A DNA stretch of 64,000 bases from assembly GCA_016717345.1 (NCBI GenBank), contig JADKFR010000001.1, positions 186,001-250,000 of the forward strand, given 5' to 3'. How positions within the stretch are numbered: position 1 is the first letter of the stretch; each line of letters begins with the position of its first letter. Of the stretch, positions 38,556 to 47,115 are shown in pieces. The notes under the pieces are model-generated. The model did no database searches, had not been told where the DNA came from, and worked only from the letters and a program-made list of their open reading frames with translations. The stretch is from Propionibacteriaceae bacterium (GTDB lineage: Bacteria > Actinomycetota > Actinomycetes > Propionibacteriales > Propionibacteriaceae). A program made the translations under genes and the position numbers.

Positions 38556-38571
38556 TCGTACCCTTGTTCGT
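38556..38571 (+). promoter_or_regulatory. LexA-box-like element at the start of the HNH gene
   Basis: TCGTAC-CCTT-GTTCGT differs from the actinobacterial SOS box TCGAAC-N4-GTTCGA at two of twelve positions and ends directly at the ATG (38572). It overlaps a -10-like TACCCT (38559-38564), seven bases before the start codon, so a bound repressor would block the promoter. Confidence 0.45.
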
Positions 38572-39927
38572 ATGGAGTTGGAAGCGCAGGAGACCGGCCA
38601 AGCACTGGCGGTGATCGAGCGCGTTCTGGACGGCATCGACCACCTGCAGCGCACGCGGGCACCCGATCTCGAACTGCTGGACGTGCTCGCGGCCGCCGTC
38701 CGGGTCAGTGGCCGGTTGACGGTGCTCACGCAGCGGGTGGCCGCAGAAGTTGAGGCATCTCGGGCCGCCGAACACGCTTACGGCACCTCGACGGTGACGT
38801 GGCTCGCGGACGCCACGAGACTCACCCGGCGCGAGGCCGCGGCACTGGTGCGGGCAGGCGAGGATCTGGCGCGGTTCCCCGCCATTCAGAGAGCCTCGGC
38901 TGAGGGTCACGTCCTTGCCCAACAGGCGCAGGCGATCATGCGCGTCCTTCGCGATCTGCCCGAGGAATTGCCTCAACCCGCCTTCGAGAACGCCCAGTCA
39001 TTGATGATCGAACAGGCGTCGCAGTTCAACGCGGTGGAACTCGGACGGCTTTCGCGACACCTCTTGGAGGTTGTGTCGCCCGAACTGGCCGATGAAGCGG
39101 AAGGCAAACGGCTGGAGCGAGAGCACCGCGTGGCCCAGCGCAACCGGCACCTGACCTTCAGCCGAGACGGTCAAGGGTCGGTGCTGATCCGAGGAAGCCT
39201 GCCGATCGTCAGTGCTGAGCCGCTCATCAGGATCATCGACGCGTACGCCGCCCAGCAGCGACGCGCCTTGGAGGTTCTGGATCCTCTGGCCGAGGTTCCA
39301 TCGCCCGGGATGCGACGCGCTGACGGACTGCTGTCACTGGTGCAGCGTCACTCTCTTGAAGCCTTGGCTCCTTCCCATGGTGGAGACCGGCCACGGATCG
39401 TCGTCACCGTCTCGTATGACAAGCTGCTCAAGCGGTGTGTCGATGCCGGGCTGGTGTCCTCTGGGGAAGCGATCGGGGCGGCAGCGCTGCGTCAGTTGGC
39501 CTGCGATGCCGACCTGCTGCCGGTCGTCCTCAGCGGGAGCTCCGAGCCGCTCGATGTCGGACGGACGCAGCGTCTCGTGACACCGGCGATTCGGGCAGCA
39601 CTCGAGGTCCGCGACGGCGGCTGCGTCTTCCCCGGGTGCGACCGGTCCCCGTCGGACTGCCACGCCCATCACCTCAAGCCCTGGTGGCAGGGCGGCGTGA
39701 CAGCGCTCTCGAATCTGGTTCTGGTCTGCCCCCATCACCACAACATCGTCGAACCTGGACACGACCCGACCGCACAACGCTGGTCAATGCGGTTGGACGT
39801 CAACGGTGTGCCGGAGACCATTCCACCCCCCTACGCGGATCCCACCCAGCGACCGCGCCACCACGCGCGCCACAGCCGACACCCTGCAAGTCAGGTAAGT
39901 GGAGAGGATGCCGACGTGCCGCGGTAA
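38572..39927 (+). CDS. DUF222/HNH endonuclease-domain protein (13E12-repeat family)
   Basis: A 451-residue protein with an N-terminal helical DUF222 region and a C-terminal HNH nuclease motif: CVFPGCDRSPSDCHAHHLKPWWQGGVTALSNLVLVCPHHHNIV, with the paired His and the zinc-type cysteines. This is the large actinobacterial family called 13E12 repeats in Mycobacterium tuberculosis; function is unproven, but some members are reported as part of the DNA-damage response. The ATG at 38572 is preferred because a -10 box and a LexA-like site abut it; an earlier ATG at 38524 is possible. It follows ettA after a short minisatellite. Confidence 0.88.
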   Translation: MELEAQETGQALAVIERVLDGIDHLQRTRAPDLELLDVLAAAVRVSGRLTVLTQRVAAEVEASRAAEHAYGTSTVTWLADATRLTRREAAALVRAGEDLARFPAIQRASAEGHVLAQQAQAIMRVLRDLPEELPQPAFENAQSLMIEQASQFNAVELGRLSRHLLEVVSPELADEAEGKRLEREHRVAQRNRHLTFSRDGQGSVLIRGSLPIVSAEPLIRIIDAYAAQQRRALEVLDPLAEVPSPGMRRADGLLSLVQRHSLEALAPSHGGDRPRIVVTVSYDKLLKRCVDAGLVSSGEAIGAAALRQLACDADLLPVVLSGSSEPLDVGRTQRLVTPAIRAALEVRDGGCVFPGCDRSPSDCHAHHLKPWWQGGVTALSNLVLVCPHHHNIVEPGHDPTAQRWSMRLDVNGVPETIPPPYADPTQRPRHHARHSRHPASQVSGEDADVPR

Positions 39928-40026
39928 CCAACAGCCGACACCCAACAACGTCGGGGCTACCGAAGCATCGCGCGGGCCACACGCTCCCTGGAACTGGCTT
40001 CGACAGCGTTTGACGGGTGTCGACTG
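39928..40026. other. Short intergenic stretch before the 13-bp minisatellite
   Basis: No gene or clear signal is seen; the region begins the 1.5-kb non-coding interval between the HNH gene and ssb. Confidence 0.5.
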
Positions 40027-40207
40027 CACGGACTGCCAGCACGGACTGCCAGCACGGACTGCCAGCACGGACTGCCAGCACGGACTGCCAGCACGGACTG
40101 CCAGCACGGACTGCAGCACTGACTGCCAGCACGGACTGCCAGCACTGACTGCCAGCACGGACTGCCAGCACTGACCGCCAGCACGGACTGCCTGCGCTGA
40201 CTGCCTG
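40027..40207. repeat. 13-bp minisatellite (CACGGACTGCCAG, about 14 units)
   Basis: About fourteen head-to-tail units of CACGGACTGCCAG. The first six are identical, the seventh is one base short, and later ones alternate CACGG with CACTG or diverge further. Because 13 is not a multiple of three and no stop falls in the units, long frames appear on both strands; the one-base indel and lack of any start context argue against coding. Confidence 0.9.
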
Positions 40208-40810
40208 CACAGACCACGTGAGACGCGTCGAGAGGAAGGAGGCCAGGTCCGCTTCCTGGCGAGATCAGGTGCGTGGGCGGCGGGTGAGGGTACAGGCGGG
40301 ACGGGCGAACGGACAGCCGCCAAGGCCGTCACCGACCCCGGGACCTTGATCACCCATGGACCGCCAGGCCGCCTAACCCAACCCGTCACCTACTCGTGCA
40401 GCAGTCCCCCATCCCGGGGCCGACAGCACGGTACTCGTCGGAGTCGCGCAGACCAATCCGCCGAACTGGGCCACCGACACGCTGGGGGTGTCCACGGGTG
40501 ACGGATTCGGGATCCATGCCCGCAGCGGAGCACTCGCCCACGAAGAGACCGTCAAGACCGCACGGCACGGGAGCCTCGTGCACGACTGCGATGCACCGTC
40601 CTGCTTGTCGGTGCCGCTGGGTGTCCACTTTTCACCGGCGAAACTGTTCAGTTTTCAAGCGGAGTCGACACTGCTCGGCCCTGGTGAGCGTCGGACACGG
40701 CCCGATCCTCGGCGTCCGCCATGACAACAGCAACTCCCGCCCTGGCCTCCGCAAGAGTGTCCACTCAGCGACACCTAGTCGGCACCGCTGGAAGCAGGTG
40801 ATTGCCAAAG
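40208..40810. other. Non-coding interval between two minisatellites
   Basis: About 600 bases. One plus-strand frame (to the stop near 40724) has a coding-like composition over roughly 110 codons (for example GFGIHARSGALAHEETVKTARHG) but has no recognisable family, no ribosome site and only a GTG start at 40488. It may be a gene remnant. Nothing else is evident. Confidence 0.4.
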
Positions 40811-41232
40811 CCGGCCACCAAGGAAGGTGGCCTCCACAGCCGGCCGGCAAGGAAGGTGGCCCCCACAGCCGGCCGGCAAGGAAGGTGCTCCCCCGGCACT
40901 CGCCTCTCAGCTCCGCCTACCGGCCACGCAGGATGCACCGACACTTTCCGGAGCTGGCCACCAAGGAAGGTGGCCTCCACAGCCGGCCGGCAAGGCAGGT
41001 GGCCTGCAAAGCCGCCACCAAGGCAGGTGGCCTCCGCCCACCGGCAGGTGGCCTCCACAGCCGGCCACCAAGGCAGGTGGCCTCCACAGCCGGCCACCAA
41101 GGCAGGTGGCCTCCACAGCCGGCCACCAAGGCAGGTGGCCTCCACAGCCGGCCGCCAAGGCACGTGCTCCCCCGCACTCACCTCTCGAGCTCCGCCCACC
41201 GGCCACGGAGGATGCACCGACACTCTCCGGAG
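40811..41232. repeat. 29-bp palindromic minisatellite in two blocks with a shared 70-bp tail
   Basis: About ten units of 29 bp, best seen at 41061-41150, each holding the dyad GGCCACC-AAGGCA-GGTGGCC plus TCCACAGCC. Block one (three units from 40811) and block two (about seven units from 40956) each end in a related segment of about 70 bp (40886-40955 and 41166-41232) that includes GGATGCACCGACACT. The units vary only slightly. This is a compound repeat without coding support. Confidence 0.85.
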
Positions 41233-41244
41233 GCGGCGAGGCGG

Positions 41245-41324
41245 CCTTGGGTTTCGGTCGCCTTGGGTTTCGGTCGCCTCGGGCACGCGACCGTCCCCCG
41301 TCACGCGACCCGCGACCCGCGACC
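41245..41324. repeat. Two further short tandem repeats
   Basis: CCTTGGGTTTCGGTCG occurs twice head to tail (41245-41276), and CGCGACC three times (41304-41324). They extend the repeat cluster toward ssb. Confidence 0.8.
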
Positions 41325-41454
41325 CGCGAACAACCCAGGGCACAGGACCAGCCCTGGGCACGCGACCGTCCCGTGCCCCCGCTCGCCACGACCCCATTCC
41401 AGGCGCGCCATCGTCCCGGGCAGGGTTGGACACCCGCCCGGGACGATCGGCCTC

Positions 41455-41916
41455 TCAGCCCGCCAGGGTCTCCTGTCGCTCCAGATCACGCAACTCCTCA
41501 TCGCCGTCGTCCGACTCCGGGTCAGCGTCAACCGGCTCGACGCGCCCCGGCGGCTCGGGCGCGCGGCGCACCCGGTGATACTTCGCCGTCCCGTGGGTGA
41601 GGTCATGTCCCACGCTGCTGGCCTCGATGGTCAACTGCTCGTGCTCGACACCGTTTCCGTCCACCCAACGCTTGGTTCGCAGCCGACCGACGACCACGAC
41701 CGGGTCGCCCTTGGTCAGACTGCACTTCACGTGCTCAGCGAGCGCCCGCGAGCAACTCACGCCGACCCAGGTCGTGTCCGCATCGCCCCATTCCCCCGAC
41801 CGCAGGATCCGCGGCGTGCAGGCCATGCGGAAGTTGGCGAAGGCCACATTCGAATTGACCGGTCGATACTCGACCTCACTCCCCACTCTGCCCGTCATCC
41901 ACACTTGTGCTTCCAT
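41455..41916 (-). CDS. ssb: Single-stranded DNA-binding protein (paralogue without acidic tip)
   Basis: A 153-residue SSB with the OB fold (MEAQVWMTGRVGSEVEYRPVNSNVAFANFRMACTPR, then VVVVGRLRTKRWVD, HEQLTIEASSVGHDL). It coats single-stranded DNA in replication or repair. The C-terminus ends in an acidic tail closing with RQETLAG and lacks the DDDIPF-like tip that main SSBs use to recruit partners, so this is probably a secondary SSB. The ATG at 41916 has GGGAGGA upstream. Two DnaA boxes lie 75 and 127 bases upstream. The gene is not in the rpsF-rplI context that main ssb genes usually have. Confidence 0.9.
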   Translation of the reverse strand: MEAQVWMTGRVGSEVEYRPVNSNVAFANFRMACTPRILRSGEWGDADTTWVGVSCSRALAEHVKCSLTKGDPVVVVGRLRTKRWVDGNGVEHEQLTIEASSVGHDLTHGTAKYHRVRRAPEPPGRVEPVDADPESDDGDEELRDLERQETLAG

Positions 41917-41990
41917 GTCGTCCTCCCTCAATGCTGGATGACTCAAGCTTCTGCACGCATCCGGGGAAGTGCTCAGCCAACCCCCCGGAC

Positions 41991-42051
41991 TGTGGACAAC
42001 TCAGGGCAACGAGACGTGGGCCAGGCCGCAGGCCCATGCCCCTGTGGACAA
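41991..42051 (-). promoter_or_regulatory. Two DnaA boxes upstream of ssb
   Basis: TTGTCCACA, the preferred DnaA box of high-GC actinobacteria, occurs perfectly twice on the minus strand (41999-41991 and 42051-42043). The two copies are 52 bp apart, about five helical turns, and in the same orientation as ssb. They could titrate DnaA or let DnaA control ssb. Confidence 0.6.
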
Positions 42052-42087
42052 CCAGCGCCGCACCGGCCCCAGAGGAGCACGGACCCG

Positions 42088-43692
42088 TCAGCGACCGTGC
42101 AGGGCCACCCGGACGCCGGCAATCGCCCGCCCGTGACGGTCCAGTTCATCCTGCACGGGCTCGAGGATCTCCCGCGACGCGACCCCGCGAATCGCCTCCC
42201 GCAGGGATTTCTCTGCTGCCCGGGCCTTCCAGGAGGCTCCGAGGCCGACCAGGGCCCGACCGAGCACGGCCAGAAGGACGCCACCGACGACCCCTCCCAG
42301 CAACAGCCAGGTAGGTAGCGGAACCGAATTCCAGGTCAGGGCGGGAAGCTGCGGAAGACCCAGCCACGCCAACACCGGACCGCTGAACAGCCATCCGATT
42401 CCAGCCACCACCGCCAGCGTGAGGATCCATTGCAGAACGCGGAAGATGGTCCACCACCAGGTTCCCTCCGCGGTCTTCAGGTCTGTGCTCGCAATCGCCT
42501 CGTCCAACCGGTCGCCGAGACGATCCTGGTGAACAATCGCCGCGCGACGCACGGCGGCCACCCAACCCGCCGGCAGGCCCTCCGAGGCGGCTTCCGTGAT
42601 CCCCCGCAGCGCACGTTCGGTATGCGCCCTCTGCACAGCCCCTGCCCTCGGCAGCGAGGTGCGGTTCGTCTCGGTGGGACTGTGTTGCTTCGGGCCCAGA
42701 TCCAACCGCAACCGCTTCAGAGGGTCCGGACGGAACTTGGTCAGCCAGGTGACAAACGGCCACCCGGTCGCGCTGCTCCCGCGCTTGACCCAGGCACGCC
42801 GGACGCCGTCCACCACGACAGGGACGCCGGCCGCATCCCCCAACGCCGTCACCAGCTGCTCCCTGGCTCCCTTACCGAGCCGCGAGGGGCGAACGTCCCC
42901 GAGCTCAGCAGCGAGGCTCGCGGCCACCACCTCCACATCGGTGCTGAGCCGCTTCAGCGACGCCCGTTTGGTCGCCACGATATTCGCCAGCATGTCACGC
43001 AACTCTCCGACGCCGGTGCCCTGCAAGGCAGAAACGGGCATGACGGGGGTCGCCTTCAATCCTTCGCTGGTGAGCAGCCTCCGCAGGTCGGAGACACAAT
43101 CAGCCAGCGCTGCCGGCGCCAGGCGATCGGCCTGGTTCAGGACGACCATCATCACATCGTCGTACTGCGCAAGGGGCTTGAGGTAGCGGTCATGCAGGGC
43201 CGCGTCGGCGTACTTCTGAGGGTCGACCACCCAGATCAGCCCATCCACCAAGGGGACGAGCCGGTCGACGGTGACCCGGTGAGCAGTCTCGGTGGAATCG
43301 TGGTCGGGAAGGTCGATCAGCACCAACTGCGAAAACCTCCCGGAGTCGGCGATCAGGTGCCGCCGTGGCACATCCAGCCAATCGAGGAGATCGTTGGGGA
43401 GCGTGGCACCCCAGGCCACGGCCATCGCCCGGGACGTGGTCGGGCGGCGGACCGCCACCTGGGCCAACCCGGTCTGGGTGATGGCATTGAACAGGCTCGA
43501 CTTCCCAGACCCGGTGGCACCCGCCAGCGCGATCACGGTGTAGTCGCCACTGAAGGCCACCCGCTCGCCCGCCCGACGGACGACGGCTCGCGCGGCGTCA
43601 ACGATGTCGGCCTCACACCGTCCGTCCGCCGCCTCGACCGCCTCGGCGAGGCCGGCGAGCCGAACGCCCAATGCGGGCGCGGAGGTACTCAT
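42088..43692 (-). CDS. Dynamin-like/YfjP-type GTPase, second of pair
   Basis: A 534-residue GTPase. The P-loop is GATGSGKSSL (about 58-67), the switch threonines lie in RRPTTSRAMAV, the G3 region is LIDLPDHDST, and the G4 motif NQAD follows VVLNQADRL. The C-terminal third has two hydrophobic segments (TIFRVLQWILTLAVVAGIGWLF and PTWLLLGGVVGGVLLAVLG) that would anchor it in the membrane, and then a helical end. Bacterial members of this type occur in tandem pairs and are thought to form heteromeric membrane-remodelling or stress-related assemblies. It overlaps the partner gene (ATGA). Confidence 0.85.
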   Translation of the reverse strand: MSTSAPALGVRLAGLAEAVEAADGRCEADIVDAARAVVRRAGERVAFSGDYTVIALAGATGSGKSSLFNAITQTGLAQVAVRRPTTSRAMAVAWGATLPNDLLDWLDVPRRHLIADSGRFSQLVLIDLPDHDSTETAHRVTVDRLVPLVDGLIWVVDPQKYADAALHDRYLKPLAQYDDVMMVVLNQADRLAPAALADCVSDLRRLLTSEGLKATPVMPVSALQGTGVGELRDMLANIVATKRASLKRLSTDVEVVAASLAAELGDVRPSRLGKGAREQLVTALGDAAGVPVVVDGVRRAWVKRGSSATGWPFVTWLTKFRPDPLKRLRLDLGPKQHSPTETNRTSLPRAGAVQRAHTERALRGITEAASEGLPAGWVAAVRRAAIVHQDRLGDRLDEAIASTDLKTAEGTWWWTIFRVLQWILTLAVVAGIGWLFSGPVLAWLGLPQLPALTWNSVPLPTWLLLGGVVGGVLLAVLGRALVGLGASWKARAAEKSLREAIRGVASREILEPVQDELDRHGRAIAGVRVALHGR

Positions 43693-45518
43693 GACGTTTC
43701 CTGCGGATCAAGCACCACGCCCAGAACCGGTTCGGTCGCCGGCTCGCCGGTGGTGATCGGGAGCGGAGCCCGGGCGGCCATCAGTTCCGACGCGGCTGCC
43801 GGCGGGCTGGGCACCGCGGACACGACTTTGGGCCTCACGCGTGCCACGGCCTCGACCGCCTCAACGACGAGGCCGGCCTGCTCGGCCCGAACGTCGATCG
43901 CGTCCACCTCGGCGAGGTAGCGAGTCAGTTCGCGGGCCATCAGGGCCTCAACCCGCCCGTCCAGTTGGGTCTTGGCCTGCTTGGCCAGACGCCGGACTGC
44001 GTCCTCCCCGAAGATGGCCTCCAGCAGCCGCTGGGCCAGCACGGCGGTACCGCCCGCGACGCCCAACTCGGCCCCGACCAGACCGCCGGTCTGGGAGAAG
44101 ACCAGGATCATCAACGCGACGCCGACACCGTTCACCCCGAGCGCCCAGAATCGAGCAGCTGAGCGCTTCGATGCTCCCACCGAACTGACCAGGCCCATGA
44201 CATCGGCCTGCCAATCCCGGATCGCCTGCTGGGCACCGACCTCGAATTCGGACGACGCCCGAGAAAGGTCCACCCGGGCGGACGCCAGCACCTGACGCCC
44301 AGCAGGATGGGACTGCCAGGCCGAATGGGTCCGCCGGGCGGCCGCCTCGCCTTCCTCGCGGATGAGGACCTCCATCCCTGACTCCACCGCCAGCCGAACG
44401 TCGACGGCCTGCTTCGGCTCGCCCCTGACGGCAGCCATCAGCCGATCGCGAAGCGAGCCGATCTTCTGCTCGACCGCCCGGAAGAATTCTCCGGTCCCGA
44501 CGAAGTCGTGCCATCTGGCCAGGACTTCGCCGCGCAGCAGCGTCCCATCGGCGGTCTGCACCGAGACGGTGCGGACGGCCTCGGCGAACGAGGCCTCGGC
44601 ATCGCTGCGCAACAGCTCGCTGGCGGTGGCCTGGGCGCCGATCGCCTCCGTGACCGGGCCGGACAGCCCGACCAAGGAGCCGATCGCCCCGTCCAGCGTC
44701 TGCAGCACGACCGCGTGACGCGTCGCGGCATCGGCAGCCAACTCCGCAAGCCAGCCCCGAATCGGCTCGATTGCCGACACCGGCAAAAGGCCCCGGGCGT
44801 CGACCGATGTCTCCGGAACGGCGAAAAGTGGTGAGGTGGCCAGTCCCCGCTGCACCATCATCTGCCCCAGGTGGGCCGGCACCTCACCCATCGCGGCAGG
44901 GGGCACCCGGTCGAGCACGACGGCCACCACCGCCTGCCGCTCAGCCGCCGAGCGAAGGTATTCCCACGGCACCGCGTCGGCGTAGCGGGCGGCCGACGTC
45001 ACGAAGAGCCACAGGTCGGCGGCCGCCAGGAGTTGGCCCGCGAGCGCGCGGTTCTCGGCCACCACCGAATCGACATCGGGGGCGTCCAGGATCGCCAGCC
45101 CGCGCGGCAGGCTCGGCTCGGGTACCACCTGCAGGGTGCGGGCGTCCGCCACACTGTCGTGGCTTCGGGCGAGGCCGGGAAGGATCCGATCGGAGGCGAA
45201 CCAGTCGGCATCCTCGGGGTGGTGGACCAGCACCGGTGACCGGGTGGTCGGACGGATCACGCCCGGAGCGCTCACCACCCGTCCAATCACCGAGTTGACC
45301 AGGGTGGACTTCCCGGCCCCCGTCGATCCCCCGACCACCGCGAGCAAGGGCGCGTCCAATCGGGCGAGTCGCGGCAGCACGTAGTCGTCCAGTTGCCCCA
45401 CCGCGCCACGCACCCGGGCGGCAATCTCATCGCGCTCGGGGAGGTTGAGGGGGAATCGCACTCCGGCCAGGGCGTCACGCAGGAGCGAGAGGGACTGCGA
45501 GAGCTCCTCGGCACCCAT
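43689..45518 (-). CDS. Dynamin-like/YfjP-type GTPase, first of pair
   Basis: A 609-residue GTPase with P-loop GGSTGAGKSTLVN and the RPTTRSPVLVHHP switch I. The G3 segment is LDAPDVDSV, and the expected G4 motif (N/TKxD) reads VVLDRVPP, so guanine recognition may be weaker than in the downstream partner. A hydrophobic pair near residues 465-505 (FWALGVNGVGVALMILVFS and GVAGGTAVLAQ) probably enters the membrane, flanked by long helices. The ATG at 45518 has AGGAG five bases upstream; a GTG at 45524 is the alternative. The two genes are coupled by an ATGA overlap and follow a PrsW-type protease gene. Confidence 0.85.
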   Translation of the reverse strand: MGAEELSQSLSLLRDALAGVRFPLNLPERDEIAARVRGAVGQLDDYVLPRLARLDAPLLAVVGGSTGAGKSTLVNSVIGRVVSAPGVIRPTTRSPVLVHHPEDADWFASDRILPGLARSHDSVADARTLQVVPEPSLPRGLAILDAPDVDSVVAENRALAGQLLAAADLWLFVTSAARYADAVPWEYLRSAAERQAVVAVVLDRVPPAAMGEVPAHLGQMMVQRGLATSPLFAVPETSVDARGLLPVSAIEPIRGWLAELAADAATRHAVVLQTLDGAIGSLVGLSGPVTEAIGAQATASELLRSDAEASFAEAVRTVSVQTADGTLLRGEVLARWHDFVGTGEFFRAVEQKIGSLRDRLMAAVRGEPKQAVDVRLAVESGMEVLIREEGEAAARRTHSAWQSHPAGRQVLASARVDLSRASSEFEVGAQQAIRDWQADVMGLVSSVGASKRSAARFWALGVNGVGVALMILVFSQTGGLVGAELGVAGGTAVLAQRLLEAIFGEDAVRRLAKQAKTQLDGRVEALMARELTRYLAEVDAIDVRAEQAGLVVEAVEAVARVRPKVVSAVPSPPAAASELMAARAPLPITTGEPATEPVLGVVLDPQETS

Positions 45519-45526
45519 GCTCACTC

Positions 45527-46942
45527 CTAGCCTCCAGGCGGCCCCCAGGTCGGGTCGACCACCGAATAACGCTGCGATCCTACTGGCGGCGGCTGCCCGG
45601 GCGTGGCCGCGGGGTCGGCGAGTCCGCCCGCGGGCGGCCCACCGGGTTCGGACGTGCCCGCGAGCGGCCGGCGGCGGAGCCGCGGCAGGCTGAGCTTGAG
45701 CCCACGAGGATCGCTGATGCCCACCGTCCGCAACTCACCGACCCGTTCGATGAGCTCCTTGGCGCGCAGGGCCGCCGTGGCATCCACGACCCCCTTCACC
45801 TCGGCGTCGCGAAGATAGGCGAGTTCGGTCACCGCCCGTTGCAGCGACACCGTCGCGATCAGGGCCGTCCATCCTCGCGTCAACGCCACCAGCAGCGAGC
45901 GCCACCGCGAGCGCTGCCGCGAGAACACGAAGGGGTCGGTCGGTTCCAACCAGCCCATCTGCACGTAGTCGGTGAGTCGCACGCGGATCAGGTGGCCCTG
46001 CTTGAGCACCTGCCGCACCACGTAGACGACCGCGGAGAACACCATCGGAACCGCCACCAGGAAATAGATCATCACCTGAGCGTCACCCGAGGTCAGGGTC
46101 GCCTGCGAATTGAAGACCATGTGCAGCAACGCCGCCGTTCCATAGCCGGCCAGCGGCGCCAGCACCCGGACGACCTTGCTGTGCGTCCGCAGTGCCACCG
46201 CCACGCCGATCGCCGTCATCATCGTGAAGAGCGGGTGGCCGAAGGCCGTCCAGAAGCCACGGAGCCACACGATCTGAGCAATCGCCGCGTCGGCATCGCC
46301 GACCTCGATGGTCTGCGAGGCGTAAACGATGGCACGGGCGTAGTAGATGATGTTCTCGGTGAACGCGAATCCGGCACCCGAGAGCCCGCCCATCACGATC
46401 AGGGACACCTTCGACACGAACCGGTACCGCGCCAGGATCGCGAGCCAGAACAGCACCGTGGCCTTGGCGGCCTCCTCCACGAACGGGGCGACGAAGACCG
46501 CAGCCCGCGCGCTGGTGGCCGGATCGAAGTCGCCGGTCACCGCCATCTGCTGCGCGGCCCAGGAGTTGGCGTAGTACGAGAGATAAGTGGCTACGCTCGC
46601 GCCCCACCCCAGGGACAGGAACCACACGATCCACCGTTGCGGACGGAACCGGTCCGCAGCCAGGAACACCACGACCCAGAAGACCAGGGTTGAGGTCGCA
46701 TACCAGGCGGCCTGCCGGATGGCACTGGGGTTGACCCCGGGCACGACGCCCTCGTTCACCTCCTTGTCGGCGGTCACATCGAAGAACAGCGACGCCAGAC
46801 AGGCCGCGAAGACGATCACCATCCCGACTGCCAGCCACGTCCACCACGACGTCACGATGCGTTGGGGAATCGGCAGTTGCTCCCTGGCCGGGTCGGGCAG
46901 CTGATTACGACGGCGTGCCCTGACGGCCGGGAGGGAAGTCAT
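45527..46942 (-). CDS. PrsW-family intramembrane metalloprotease
   Basis: A 471-residue membrane protein with about nine hydrophobic segments. The PrsW-type signature is visible as VAPFVEEAAKATVLF, GFAFTENIIYYA and FGHPLFTMMTAIG, where the Glu and His residues form the membrane-embedded metal site. Bacillus PrsW cleaves an anti-sigma factor in response to envelope stress; the substrate here is unknown. A long Pro/Gly-rich C-terminal tail is cytoplasmic. The gene ends only 8 bases before the start of the first GTPase, so the three probably form an operon linked to the membrane. Confidence 0.87.
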   Translation of the reverse strand: MTSLPAVRARRRNQLPDPAREQLPIPQRIVTSWWTWLAVGMVIVFAACLASLFFDVTADKEVNEGVVPGVNPSAIRQAAWYATSTLVFWVVVFLAADRFRPQRWIVWFLSLGWGASVATYLSYYANSWAAQQMAVTGDFDPATSARAAVFVAPFVEEAAKATVLFWLAILARYRFVSKVSLIVMGGLSGAGFAFTENIIYYARAIVYASQTIEVGDADAAIAQIVWLRGFWTAFGHPLFTMMTAIGVAVALRTHSKVVRVLAPLAGYGTAALLHMVFNSQATLTSGDAQVMIYFLVAVPMVFSAVVYVVRQVLKQGHLIRVRLTDYVQMGWLEPTDPFVFSRQRSRWRSLLVALTRGWTALIATVSLQRAVTELAYLRDAEVKGVVDATAALRAKELIERVGELRTVGISDPRGLKLSLPRLRRRPLAGTSEPGGPPAGGLADPAATPGQPPPVGSQRYSVVDPTWGPPGG

Positions 46943-47018
46943 GTCGCCCAGACTACAAGCGGACGACAGGCAGGCACCCGCCCGTGCGACCCACCGCGTC
47001 CACTCCCCTCGCCAGCTC

Positions 47019-47060
47019 CCGGGCCAGGGCCAGGGCCAGGGCCAGGGCCAAGGCCAGGAG
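47019..47060. repeat. 6-bp tandem repeat (GGGCCA, about six units)
   Basis: Consecutive GGGCCA units, one changed to AGGCCA, lie in the interval between the divergent PrsW and TetR genes, before the TetR promoter. Confidence 0.8.
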
Positions 47061-47094
47061 GCAGAACATCTCCGCTTCGCTTGTATGGAGTCAC

Positions 47095-47109
47095 ACTGGA
47101 CCGTACAGT
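47095..47109 (+). promoter_or_regulatory. Operator-like dyad and -10 box of the TetR gene
   Basis: ACTGGACCGTACAGT is palindromic at 12 of 15 positions. Its right half contains TACAGT (47104-47109), a -10 box six bases before the GTG at 47116, so the regulator could repress its own leaderless transcript and the whole exporter operon. Confidence 0.5.
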
Positions 47110-47115
47110 TTGATC

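Noticed and set aside
40488..40724. 79-codon plus-strand frame with coding-like composition
   Set aside because: No family, no ribosome site and no conserved context can be seen; kept only as a possible remnant.
40811..41232. CRISPR array
   Set aside because: The 29-bp units are adjacent with no unique spacers of constant length, and no cas gene is in the window.
39784..41433. Long frames through the 13-bp and 29-bp repeats (for example a 222-residue minus-strand frame)
   Set aside because: Unit lengths not divisible by three keep all frames open; one-base indels between units and the lack of start signals argue against coding.
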